Shown here in pieces: positions 1 through 12,262 of a DNA stretch of 64,000 bases. Below the pieces are notes generated by a model. It saw only the letters and a list, made by a program, of their open reading frames with translations, was not told the DNA's origin and searched no databases. This DNA comes from Struthio camelus (taxonomy: Eukaryota > Chordata > Aves > Struthioniformes > Struthionidae): NCBI RefSeq assembly GCF_040807025.1, contig NC_090964.1:3410001-3474000 (forward strand), read 5' to 3'. A program made the position numbers and the translations under genes. The stretch's first letter is position 1, and each line of letters starts with the position of its first letter.

Positions 1-2271
1 CGGCTCTTTGCTGAATTCCCTCTAGTTTGTCAATAACGAGGTGCTCAAATCAAAGGAGAAAATATCAGCCTGTCAAAGGAGAATATATCACCTATACCTT
101 ATATTAGTGTGAATTACAATAAATGCTTCCAGAGAAGCCTTTACCTCATGAAGAACTTTGGAAAGCAGTCCACTTTGAATCAGTTCTGCAAACATGAAAA
201 GAGAGTAACTTCAACTCAAGAAACAAAAATTGAGTTTTGTCTAGAGAAAGAAATCATAGACAAAGGACTACTGTTCTGTTAATCGTAATAAAAGTCAATA
301 AAATGAAGACCTTGATTAACTAAACACCATGGGGAAGTGAATCGGTGAGTAGCCCATTTTGTCAGTAGACTTGTGGCCAGGACACATACCTAGAGCAAGA
401 GTCTCATTCATCTCCCCAGTCTACAGCACCTTCAGTCGGGTCCTGTGCAGCCCTGGGATATGCTACTGTCATTCTCTCCTGTGACGGGTGCTCTGCTCTG
501 CTCTGCTCAGGGTGTTTAACTGTTGGGGAATGCCAGGATAACAAGAACGAGGAGGAGGGTACAGGCTGGTGGCTCTGAGCAACTAGTGGCTGGTGGCTCT
601 GGGCTGACATCTCCCCGCAGGGCCAAGGGAAACTTCTCTTTTGCCCTTGGCTTTACTTTCTCGGTCACCACTTTCTTAGCTCTCACCTAAAAAAGAGAGA
701 AATTCTGCTCAGTTAGAATTGCAACACAAACAGGAGTTACAACAATAGTGTTTTTATTTCCATGTAAAAGGCCTGCTGATGAAGAAGATGGGAAGGAATC
801 TCTTCTTGGCTTTTTACCTGGGCATCACCGTGCCCTTAATGATTGTGTTCATTTGGGTGAACTGCTAATCATAAAACGAAAGTATACTCTGGATAAAGCG
901 TGCTGTGATCTGCACTGTTAGTGAAGGAAACTTTGGGCAGGACAAGTCTGCAGGAGCAGGTTTTACATGCTGTGGTTTGGCACTACCCTGCGTAACCAAG
1001 ACACAATAAATTGAGAGGAAAAAAAGCAGAATATCTGCTTGTCCCACTAAATACCTCCCTTGGCATCACCCTCAAGGCATTCACAGGTTAAATGAAATTG
1101 GGATCCACTGCTGGCAACTGGCACCTCTTTTCAAAGGGAAGGAATTTCTGCATATCTTCTGAAATGAAGGAGGTCTTAAGGTTTCATTCTGAAGAGATGC
1201 TGCGATCTACACGCTTTGCCTCATTGTTCACAGTCCTGGAGAGGGGAATGTAGAGGGTACCTGCAGGAGAAAGCCAGGCTAGGAGCAAGGAGGTGATGCA
1301 GAGTGTGTGTCATTGAGGGGAGAACCAGCTTCTCTGGTGATGTGATGCAACAGCTTTCTGACTTGTTATCATGCTTCTAAAACAAACCCTAAATGTATGG
1401 ATACCTCTCAGCTTGCCTGGCTTATAAGTAGCCCACCAGAAGATATGCACATGGTCCCTTAGCTGCTTCTAAGTGGGCCAGTGGTGTTTTTGGCCACATA
1501 TAGCATCATGCATTGTGCACTAACTGTTGCTGACTGGCTCTGTAAAGACGCTCAGTGCAGAGGGGTGCCCAGAGATGGCTAGGACCTGATAGCTCTTGCA
1601 GTGGTTAGAAGGTCACCTTGGGCGCAGCACTGGCCTGTTAACGAGATCCAGCCAGGTCTAGCTGGACAGCTGAGAGAAGCTTCAGCCTAGCATGTATTGC
1701 TCACCACTGCTTCCTCCACCTCTCTTGAGCTTGCCTGGGCTTTGTGCCAAGGGCACAAGTGTCCAGCCAAGACCAGCTGTGTTTCATGACAAAAGTCAAG
1801 CATTTCACCCTAAAAGAAGTTGACTATTGTGTCCCAGTCAGCTGAATGCAGACAAGGCTCTTTCCAAAAAGAAAAGGGCAATTCTACCAGGAGAAAATGC
1901 TGCTTATCCTACGGGCACCCCCAGCCATGGCTGTATTCCACCATGGTGACCACAGTGCCACGAGAAGCAGATATTGAGATGTGCATGCGTCTCTGTGTTT
2001 GGGGACAGCAAACTCCATCATGGTCTAGGTAAACTATGGCACTGGGACCAAGCTGCTCATGGATGAGATCCCTTCCTCGAGATCCCTTCCTGGAGACTTA
2101 CATGCTATAGTTCTGGGAAAGGGATCATGGTCTCTGCAGAAAGCCCACAATATGTCCAGTACAGCCAACACAAACTTGCCCTGCCTTGTGCCTACGCCTG
2201 CGCAGTGGGTCCCAGCTCCACTCTCAGCTGTGCATTTGACAGGAATAGCAGAGGGGTGTTCCTTGAGGTGG
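1..2271. other. Intergenic, left edge
   Basis: No gene is recognised. A short pentamer run (CTCTG) lies at 490-508. On the minus strand an exon-like segment at 516-686 has a good polypyrimidine tract and AG just before it, but no homology I recognise (see findings). An approximate tandem repeat GAGATCCCTTCCT occurs twice at 2067-2095. The rest is unremarkable sequence of intermediate GC. Confidence 0.6.
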
Positions 2272-2662
2272 TCACAGAATCACAGAAATACAGAATCACA
2301 GAATCGTTTAGGTTGGAAGGGACCTCTGGAGATCATCTCGTCCAACCTCCCTGCTCAAGCAGGGTCCTCTAGAGCATATTTCCCAGGATCACATCCGGAC
2401 GGGTTTTGAATATCTCCAGCGAAGGAGACTCCACCACCTCTCTGGGCAACTTGTTCCAGTGCTCTGTCACCCTCACAGTCCAGAAGTTTTTCCTCACGTT
2501 CAGATGGAACTTCCTGTGGTTCAGTTTGTGCCCGTTGCCTCTTGTCCTGTTGCTGGGCACCATGGAGAAGAGGCTGGCCTCATCCTCTTGACACCTCCCC
2601 TTCAGATACTTCTACACGTTGATGAGATCCCCTCTCAATCTTCTCTTCTCCAGGCTGAATCA
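2272..2662 (-). mobile_element. CR1 LINE fragment, 3' end
   Basis: On the minus strand the element ends in the tandem GATTCTGTGATTCTG tail typical of chicken-repeat-1 LINEs, visible on the plus strand as repeated ACAGAATC at 2275-2305. The minus strand also encodes the last part of the CR1 reverse transcriptase ORF, including [19 protein letters not shown] near 2390-2470, followed by the stop and short 3' untranslated end. The element is 5'-truncated, as most CR1 copies are, and is fairly well preserved in its last 300 bases. Confidence 0.9.
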
Positions 2663-5600
2663 CAAGAGTCTATTTGTGCAGCCACCCTGTGCACAGCCAG
2701 CTGGGATGTGCTAAGGAGGTTTAGACACCCTGCTGCTGCAGAGTTTGTGTCTTTTCATGGTGTACACAGCTGGGGAACCCAGAGGTGCTGGGGCAGGCCT
2801 GGCTTGCTCACAGGCACACGGCAATTGCAGAAGGAGCAGGCACAAGCCTCAAGCTGCATCAGAAATCTGCCTCCTCCACTGAGATCTTGGCTTTGCTTTG
2901 TCTCCTGTGCCATCCTGCTTTCTCTTGCAATGTTGTTTGCCTCTCTGCCTGCCCCTCCTCCCTCCTCCCCACCCCCTCTTCTGTCTTCCTTCCCTTGGGA
3001 TATCCCAAATTTGTTTCTGGGCTGCCTTACATCATGCACCAGTTCATCATTGCTTAATGATGTCCTCAAGAATTTCTTCCCAGGTGTCTCAGCCTCAGCA
3101 GGTGGAGTGGGGGCTGAGGACAGAGGCAAGTTGGCCTATTAGTGAGCTCCCAGACAGGGAAGACAGCTGGGCCAGGGAATGGGGCCCAGCCCCTGCTAAA
3201 GACCAGTTTCCATCATGACTCCTCATGTCCCATCCTCAGCACCGATTTACCCCTCCCCTATAATTCCATCTCTGCTTCTCTATAGCCCAGACCCCTCTTC
3301 AGCCTGATAGGGAGTCCACAATTCACAGCCATGTGCCAATCGAGTGGCACCTTTTCCTGTCAACCCTAATTCTGGCCCTGGCCTTGCTGGTCCCCCTGGC
3401 AAGGGGAGGCATTTGTCTGAAATAGACTGTACTCTGCAGCAGAAGTGCCCAGAGCTGCAGGTGGTTGTGAGCAGCACCCTTTGAGGAAGCTCATGAAGAG
3501 TGCTCCTTCCTCTGCAGGAACCCTGACACTTTCCCCAGCATTCACACCTGAGCAGGCGTCTGCCCTGCGGCTCTGGCGTGCTTGGCTCTTCCTCTCCCAC
3601 AGTGCGTGCAGACTTCATTCTGCTCCCCAGGTGATTCCTGAACAAAGGGTGTTTTTACAGGGGAATTTTGGAAAGGAAATGGGCCATGTGCTATGAGTGC
3701 CCAGCCTGTGTTACTGCCTAATTGTTCCACCTCCAATACCACCTCCTCTTTTGCTGTGCTGGTGCTTGTGGCTCTCTGGGATTGAAAACGTAGGGCTGCT
3801 GGCAACCTCTTCCAGTGCTTGCAGTGAATTTAGCACTCATAAATCCCTGGGGTCTTGATTAAGTCTTCATGATGTTATTTAACTGCTTGTCAGGGATTCA
3901 CATGGATGACTCCAGGAAAATGAAGATTTAGAGATGGTTTTACCACATTGCGCTCCAATGGGAGCTGCTGGCTTTGGGTAGCTCCGTGAGCTACCACTCC
4001 TCCTTCTGGCAAATTGAAATAAGGGACATTAAAGTACAGAGCTCTTGATCCACATGACCCCACAATTCAAACAATCGCATACCCATGGGATCATTACTTC
4101 CTTTCGGCCACAGCTCCCTAGAAAATTCCATATTTTAGTCCCAGATTGATGCAGACTTTGAAGTCACCTAGCTTTCATTCCTGACTTCCTACAGCTTTGA
4201 GTTCCACACAGGTTTTGTACTGTAGGACTGAGTATTTTCTTTCCATTATTCGACTTAAAATCATCTATGTCTTTATGGGGAGCAGCTCCTTGATCCTTTA
4301 ACAAAGGAGGAGAGCTCAAGGGGAAGTGATGAGCTGTACTAGTCTCCCCAGTCCTGAAGAAGGTGGTGAGTCCCCACGTGCCATCCTCCCCAGACACCTT
4401 CACTTTTCCCTTCCCCATCACCTTTCCAAAGCTACTCCCTTATCTGCAGTCTCATGTATATTGCAGATCCCTGTTTTTTCCGAGGGTTGAGGTGACCAAC
4501 ACTTGACCTGCTCCCTGGGGTTCTGGTTGCCTGTGATATACGCAGTTGTTACTGAACATCATGCTCCAGTGTCTGCCATCAGCTCTCAAAGGATAGTAAA
4601 TAACTGTGCTGCATACATGGGATATTCCTAGGAGGAGAACGCTCTGACTATAGACTTTAGCATTTCCTTCCTCTTCCCTGTCCACTGTGATACCTCCTGC
4701 TGCTCAGGAGCTTTGACTGAGATCCGCAATAGAGCCTGAGTCTCTGAGCTATCCCCTTCTCTGGCTCATTAGGAACCCCTAAAGCCCATCTGCAGGACTG
4801 GAAGAGGAAGAGGTGAGAAAATTTGAAAAGGACAGCAACAACCTCCTAGGAGACCCCCATCCACAGCAGGACTCCCAGCTTGCTCACTGCATTCTGGATT
4901 TCCTCATGACTGAGCCCTAAGCAGAGCATGCTTGCTTGAATCAGGCTGAAGAAGGACCCATGACATGCTGTGTGCCCTCAACCTGCTTTGCTGTCAGCAG
5001 GGTCTGGAGTACTCAAGTCTTTCCAGTCATGCTCGACTCCATGCACCCCTGAAGAAAGAAGTAGGTAAGCTGTGCAGTGTTTCACTCCTCCAAAGCAGCA
5101 AGAAAGGTCAGGGTTCAGTCTAGTCCCTGGTAATGGCTGGAAAATCTGTGTTGCTGTGAAATATGGATCTCCTTCATTAATGACATATGACCACGAACTT
5201 TTTGATTTGATCTGGCAAAAGAAAGAATGAAAGAAAACAAATCTGACCCAGCGCCATGGTAAGCCTCCCCTTGAGGAAAAGTGTGGTATTAACTCTCAGG
5301 GTGCCATGCTGGTATTGCCTGCCTGTCACTCCTGTCTCATTCAGGATATGGGAAGTAACAGAGCTCTTCATTCAAAAGGGAGAACAATTAACAAGAAATA
5401 AAATATCAGTGAGCCTTGAAAATCACCTGAAAGATAATAAAGGGAAGACAAATCTATCCCTTTTTTTGAGAGCTCTTCTCAGCTCAGCAGATTTATTGTT
5501 GCCTTTTTAAATTTTAACAACTTGTGAGGCCAATGCACTGACTTCCATTACATTAAAACTTTCACTTTTTATTCCGTAATTTGAAGCAGAAGGGAAGCTA

Positions 5601-8600
5601 AATAATCAAGCAGTGAAAGGTTTGCAGTCGACAGGCACTATTGCATGCACTAGTGTGCAGGGAAATAGTTTTCTCTTGCAAAATGTCCTGTCTGCTAGGT
5701 GGCACCGAGGTACAGGGGAAATTGCTTCCCCCAATTCTTAGGGGTGAGCAGGGAGAGAAGCAGGGTCTTGCAACCTCTCAGGGTCCCTGAAAGCAGGTGA
5801 GAACTTGCTCTGAGAATCTGCTCCAGCATTTTGATGGCACAAGACGTATGTTTCCCAGGGCAGGGGCTGGTTGTAGTGAAGTGTGCACTGAGAAACCCAC
5901 TGTCTTAGGACATCCATGTTTGTGGTATGAGGTGATTCTGCATGAGCCAGGTGTGTTGCTCTGTGCTCCCACAGGAATGGGGTATGATCCCACCCAGTGA
6001 TGATGAGGCCTCAGTCCAGCCAAGACAGGTTGGAAGATGCTGTGCTCTGCCATTCACTTGCGGTAAGACCTTGAGCAACATGCTCCTCTCAGGCTTCACC
6101 TACAAGAGGGACCAACAAAAGCTATCTTCCTTGAGGGTCTTACAAGGCTTTCTCACTTGTCACTGTTTGGAGAGGACCTAAGGAGCCTCAGAGGGATGCT
6201 CGTTGGGGTTCCCACGTCCTGCCTTTACCCACTACATCCAAGCACAGGGTATACTGCACCCCATACTTCCCTCTGGAATCCTCTGGTTGGTCCCTGAAGT
6301 TCAGAGATGAGTCAGGGCAATGTGGAGAGGTGCAGTGCCTTCCATGGCCTTTGGAAGCCCTAGACCATAGGAGTCCAAAGAGATATGCAGGATGCCAATG
6401 GGGCATGGCCATGCTTGGGGCATTCAGGGCCTAATACTGATATGTAGCAGCCACCCTGGATGATGAGAAAGACAACTGCACTGAAAGTTGTAAATACTGT
6501 ATGTGCCTGCATGTTCCTGGCTCAGTGCATAGGTTTCCTGTGGTCATTAGACTCACTAGGGATAATTAATGCAAATTGTTGAGCATGGTGACAATTCAGT
6601 GAATGCTTCATTAGTGAGGGGATGTGGCTATGGTAGTCCGTGCCAGCCTGACAAACAGGAGGAGGGAGATAGACAACCCGGGGCTGCTAGACATCCCCAC
6701 ACTGTTTGGGAGGCCAGGGAGCATACACAGCACTGTGTTCCTTAGACTGTCCTGGTCACTCCTTCTCCTTGTACTCTGTCCTGCCAGTCTCACTTACCAG
6801 ACATTAAATACTGCCCTTCAGATACAGAACAGCTTGTTCTTGCTGGGCCTCTACTTTGCAGTTCTCCAGTAGGTCACAGCAGTCCAAAGCAAGCACAGAT
6901 GTTGTCATCTTTGACACATATGTAGCTAAATCCTGCGTGATTTTCTTTGGCCAGAATTCAGGAGAAACTCCCAAAGGGACAAATTTTCCATCCTTCTCCG
7001 GCCCCTCACACTTTTTTTCCATGTGCCACATTGCCAAACATCAATCTACTTCCCCACACCATCTTGTCCTTCTCTAGTGCCTCCAGTGTATAACCACAGC
7101 TCCTACCCCCTGCTCTCACTGCAGGATGGCCCCAGTGCGGTGATCACCCTGCAGGAAATCAGCTCTGAGGCTCAGATCTGCGGACTTTGGTGAGAAATTA
7201 GCCTGGAAACAAAGACCAAGCAAGGTCTGCCAATTTTGTTCCTAGCTAGTATGTAAAAAAAGCATTTAGGGTCACATCCTCTTCCTTTACAAGCCAAAGA
7301 TGTTTCACCTGGGAAACAGGTTTTCCTAGCCTGGGAAATCTGATCACCATAATCCTGCAGGTGACTTAAGCACTGCATTACCCACATGCCATGGGGATCT
7401 GCCAGCACCAAAATGAGAGTAATGCCCAGGCTTCAAATTTCATCAGGATGGAAAGGGAAGCGAGATGGCACAAGCAGAGGTTGCGCAAGCATGTGGAGTT
7501 ACTAAGGGTCAGATGCAGCATCAAGAACCTGCTTTTCATGAGGAACTCGACTTGCTAATGAGCCACAAATCTGGGTCAGGCATTTTCCACACTGGGAATG
7601 GGTGGACACGGGCATCGGCACTCTACCAGGGAACCCGGAGACATGAGGCAGAGCAGCTGGATTGGCCCTGCCTGAGACAACCACAGGTGAATTTTCACAA
7701 AGGGCCCTTGGCTTCTGTGCCTTGCCAGTTTCACCAGGTTGGAGTGTGTGTCTCCCCTGGCTGAGAGCAACCAGTTTTGTGAAACTGGCCCTGACATCAT
7801 CACAGAAACGTGACTCTCAACTGAAGGTGCCTGATGCACAGTGGGTGCAAGTCCTTTCAGCCCCTGGCTCCTCCTGGTATGGGGCTGAAGGTCATGGCCG
7901 ACCCTCTCCGAGGAGCAAAACAAAAGCTGCTTTGGAGATTGTTCATTACTTTTTTAATGCAAGAGAAGTCAGCTAGACTGTGTGCTGTCCTTCATGGGGT
8001 TTTCTAGGCGAGGAGTTGACCCAGACTGTGTGTCACAAACCAGAGCCTGGTCCATGTGATGATACAAAAGCAGGTGCTCTCCCAGCTGAGCTGAGCAAAC
8101 ATCTCTGCAGATTGATGTCTGGGCCAGTGCAGCCCTGGTTCAACACTCTCCAGCTGCTGGGGTGAGAAAGACCTTCTTTGGCACCTGCTTGAACGTTGCT
8201 TTCTGCAAGCCCATGAGGATGCTGACATCACTGTGGAGGGTGGGTTGTGCTCAGGGACTGTCTGCCAGCTCTGACACCATGGCATGCGCCAGCACTAAGC
8301 GTATTTGCTGAGCCCTCAGGGCTACACCCCCATAACCATGAGGAAAAAGATCAGACAGTGGGTCTTTCTTCTCCTCTCTGTCCTACACAGGGAAGTGGTT
8401 TGGCTGTTTTATTTCAGTGTCACTCAGCTCTTTGACCAAAATTTCAAAAATAATGCACAACAGCCTATTTCATTTGTATGCATGTCTGGGCACGGGATTT
8501 GAATATGACATTGGTACACTAAATAGGGGTTAAAGTACAGACAAATGGCTAATCAGATCTTTACATCTTGTGTGCAGACTGGGATGCCCTCGCCTGATTT

Positions 8601-11600
8601 GCAGGTTACTCTGCCTTGCAGTCCTTTAATTCCTTGATCCAAGTAGCACATTCAGTGAAAAACAATGTAAATAAGGCTCCTGCGGTTCTGCCTCTCCCCA
8701 TCAGAGCCCAGCACTCAAGTAAGATGGACCAAAAACTGCTCTCAGAGACTTATTTACTTTTTACAATGAATCCAGCCCAGAGAAGATTACATGGATTAAC
8801 AGAACATTCCCCTGCCTACAGAACATGCACAGCCCGCCAGATATTTGCTGATGGCAACCCTATCCTCCAAACACTACATGTATTTACATGGACTCTTGGC
8901 CGCTTGCATCTGAGCCCATCTGTTCATCTGATTCAGGGTCTGCCCATACTCCCGAGCTGCTTGGACCTCTGCCCTGGGGTGGGAACACCAGCCACAGTGC
9001 TGTAAGCGAGTGGACAGAGACTGCTATGAGTTTCTTTTTCTATCTGCAGGAAAACGACTTACTGATAGCATTGTCTACTGATGGATGTCATGGAGCCGAG
9101 CAGAAGACCTCCTTGGAGCAGGGGACTGTTGGGAAGCAAGGGCTGTGGCTGAACAGCTAGTGTTTTTACAGCTGGATGCTGGCAAAGCAGGTAGCATTTT
9201 TTAGCCGACCCCCTTGGGGAGGCCATGCCTGGTAAAACCCCTGCAGAGGTGGGAAGGAGGATGAAGTGTGGCCTGAAGTGATTAGATTGGAACCCTCGCT
9301 AGGAGAGATGTATTGCGCCACAGAAGCACTGGTGCTTTCCAGACCTCAGAAGGCACCTGAGCACCTTGCGCGGGACCATCACTGGGATGCAGTCTCCAAG
9401 CCCCATGTGAAACAGTGGAACCAGGCAGGAGATGCTCTACCTGTAAAGAAAAATCCAAGTGGGAACTTCATGGAAGAAAACAATACCCCAGCTGCCACTG
9501 TGGCTAGCGCATTGACAACTGAGGGAAGGACTTCAGTGCTAAAGGGCTGGGTGGCTCTGAGCCACACAGAGCAGCATAGAGAGGGCCTGCATCCATCCTC
9601 ATGTCTGACCCCATGAAGGATCAGCCCTGGGCTCAGAGCAGGGGAGGCAGTTTGGGGGCCAGATGGGTCAGTGGGTGAGCACTGAGGTCTGTAGTGGTGC
9701 TGGGAGCCTGCTTGGCTGAGTCATGCAGGTGGGTAGGACCAGGGTGGATTGCTTCATGCAGGGTGGGGCAGGTGGGATGTGTCACATGTGTTGCCAAAGC
9801 TCCGGGGATGCAAGTGAGCGCTGTGGTGATGGCACCTCATCCCAGTGGGCCCCTGGGGATGCCTTTGTGAAACACCCTGTGGAGTAAGAGTGGGCTGTTG
9901 GTGGTGGAGAATAAGGAAGGAGGACAGCTTGGAGCGCCTCACCAAACAACTGGTGTTCCAGCCCCCATGCACTGGTTGATGCTTTGACGGACATTAGTGT
10001 CAAGCCCTTTCTCACCTGAACTGAACTTTCACACATCTTCAGCTCTGCCCTAACCCCTTCAAAAGGGCTGGGATCACCGCCTTAGAAGGTTCGTGCTCTT
10101 CATCCACATTTGCTGCTGGGACAATGACAAGCTCTAGACAGCGCTTGCAAACTGTGGCTAAGCAGGGCTGGCCTGCCCAGATTCCCCCATTCCCTGTCCC
10201 ACTGTAGGGAGGCACAAAGCCTTTAAAGCTGATCTCATGGCTCTGGCTGCTGCCAGCTCTGCTCTGCTCTGCTGCCCACATGTGCCTGTGCTGCCTAGTA
10301 TGAAGTAAAGACCACAGCAGAGAGAGGTGCTGTCCTGCCCTGTGCCTTGTCTAGCCCACTTGGCTAGACAAGTTTTCCCTGACACTATTTTCTTTAATGG
10401 AAGTGTTCCAGCAATGTTTAAATTGCTTCCTACCGAGCAGAGCAAAGTCAGCTACCTGCCTGGTCCTCTCTTAGAGAAGACAGCTGGCTCCTGCCCTGAT
10501 CTGGCCTGCAGTGCTGAGTGCTGAGCAGGCAATACATGGGTCCCACACTCTTTTACATGCATGATCCCATGAAGAAAGGGGTGCCCTTGCAGTTGCAGGA
10601 TGGCTGGCACCGCTAGCTGCTAAGGCCTGATCTGCAGAGTAGAAATCCCAGTCCTGAGTAGGCACCGCAGTGCTAGCAAAGGAAGCAGCAGGGTACGGCT
10701 CAGACCCCTGGCTACAGCTCACAGGAACTCCCTGGGACTCCCCATGTGGTGAACTTCCCTGGGGAATCCCCACTGTGAGCCTAGACATGTCACAGCTCTG
10801 CCCAGGGAGTGACAGCTTGAATGAGACACCAGGGCCAGTACAAACAGGTGCTGACAATCTCCATCCTCTCTGGCGGACATCCTGGCCCAGTTTGATTTTA
10901 GGACTGTGGACTGCATCCTCCCACTCACATGGCCAGGCTGCCTGCATGGGCCTGCTCTGCTATATTCCAGCGGAGTCATGTCCGACTCTATAAATGCTCC
11001 CACATAGGCTTCCCAGGAACTGCCCCTGGAGTTAAAGAATAATTTTAGGGAAGCAGACAGGTGGGTAGAGTAAAGCTGAGGTGATCAGAGATGGCCGGCT
11101 GGATGAACAGAGGATGGATGGAGGAAGACAGAAAAGATTCTCGCACATTTGAAGGATTCTCTCACTAATATCTTGCTGGTGATTCCTGTTTTGTTCATAG
11201 CAGGAGTCGCTTGGGCCCCTTCTACCTTGCTCACTGTAAGATATGGACATGAATGAGCCTGTGATTCACCAAATGAGCACCAAGGAAAAGAAAGTATTGA
11301 GCAGCTTTGTCATTCAGGATGCATCATTCCTCCTTCACTGAACAAGGCAGGGGCACGTGCCAGTAGTCTGGGATCTCATAATTAAATACCCTGCAGTCTG
11401 AATATGTATAAGAAGGCAGAGGTATGGTTTCGCGGGTGATCTCACTTGTGGCATTTCTGTGGTTGGAGTTGCTTTGCTTTGCAACCTTAGTGCTTGTGTA
11501 GGGCGCACACTATCAATCATGGGCGTGAAGAATCCCTCAAGCCACCAGAAAATGGAAACAATCTTGATGTTCCTGGAGTGAAAGCACAAAGACATTCCCA

Positions 11601-11710
11601 AGACAGAGAATGGCTTTTTAAGGAATTCAGACAGAAAATGTAATAACGGAAAAGCTGTACGGAAAAAGAAAACCCCACCACCTGCAGCAACCCACTAACA
11701 TAGGATAATT
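2663..11710. other. Intergenic, upstream of FOXO6
   Basis: Nine kilobases without a recognisable exon, RNA gene or intact element. Open frames are short and show no codon-usage or family signal. A CTCF-like motif lies at 5692-5707 and moderately AT-rich sequence at 5500-5690 and 8420-8560. Nothing else could be supported. Confidence 0.55.
5692..5707 (+). promoter_or_regulatory. CTCF-like motif, plus orientation
   Basis: CTGCTAGGTGGCACCG agrees with the CTCF core at 14 of 16 positions. It is isolated and weaker than the site at 26.8 kb. Confidence 0.3.
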
Positions 11711-12262
11711 CACAATGGAAGGGATTTCCAGATGTGTCTAGTCCAACGTCCCGCTCCAAGCAGGGTCAGACCAGGTTGCTCAGAGCTTTATCCATTTGAG
11801 TTTGAAAAACTCCGAGGACAGAGACTCTCTGGGCAACCTGCTCCAATGCTTTCCTTTCCCCATGGTAAGAAAGTTTTTCCTCATATCCAGTCCTGGTTTC
11901 AATTCTCAACTCTCTTGTTTCAGCTTTTCAGCTCTCTTGTTTCAGTTCATACCCATTGTTTCTCATTCTTCCACAGTACACAGTCGTGAAGAGCCTGGCT
12001 CCATCTTCTTGATGACCTTCTGACTGGTAGTCTCAAAGACTACCATTAGGTCCCCCTGAAGCCTTCTCATCCTCAGACTGAACAAACCCAGGTCCCTCAG
12101 CTTCTCCTCAAAATGGCATGTGCTCCAGCCATCTGACTGTCTTGGTGGCCCTCCACTGAATTTACTTCAGTTTATTGACGTCCTTCTTGTATTGCGGGGC
12201 TCAAAACTGGATGCACTATCTAGATGTGGTCTAATGAGTGCCGAGCAGAGGAAAGACAAAAG
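11711..12262 (-). mobile_element. CR1 LINE fragment, older and diverged
   Basis: The plus strand reads through the reverse complement of CR1: GGAAGGGATTTCCAGA near 11717, GTCCAACGTCCCGCTCCAAGC near 11740, CTCTGGGCAACCTGCTCCA near 11826, and further 5' parts through GGCTCAAAACTGGATGCACT near 12199 and GAGTGCCGAGCAGAGG near 12236. Compared with the copy at 2.3 kb it is longer but more diverged and has a small internal duplication around CTCTTGTTTCAG (11908-11945). No intact frame remains. Confidence 0.82.
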
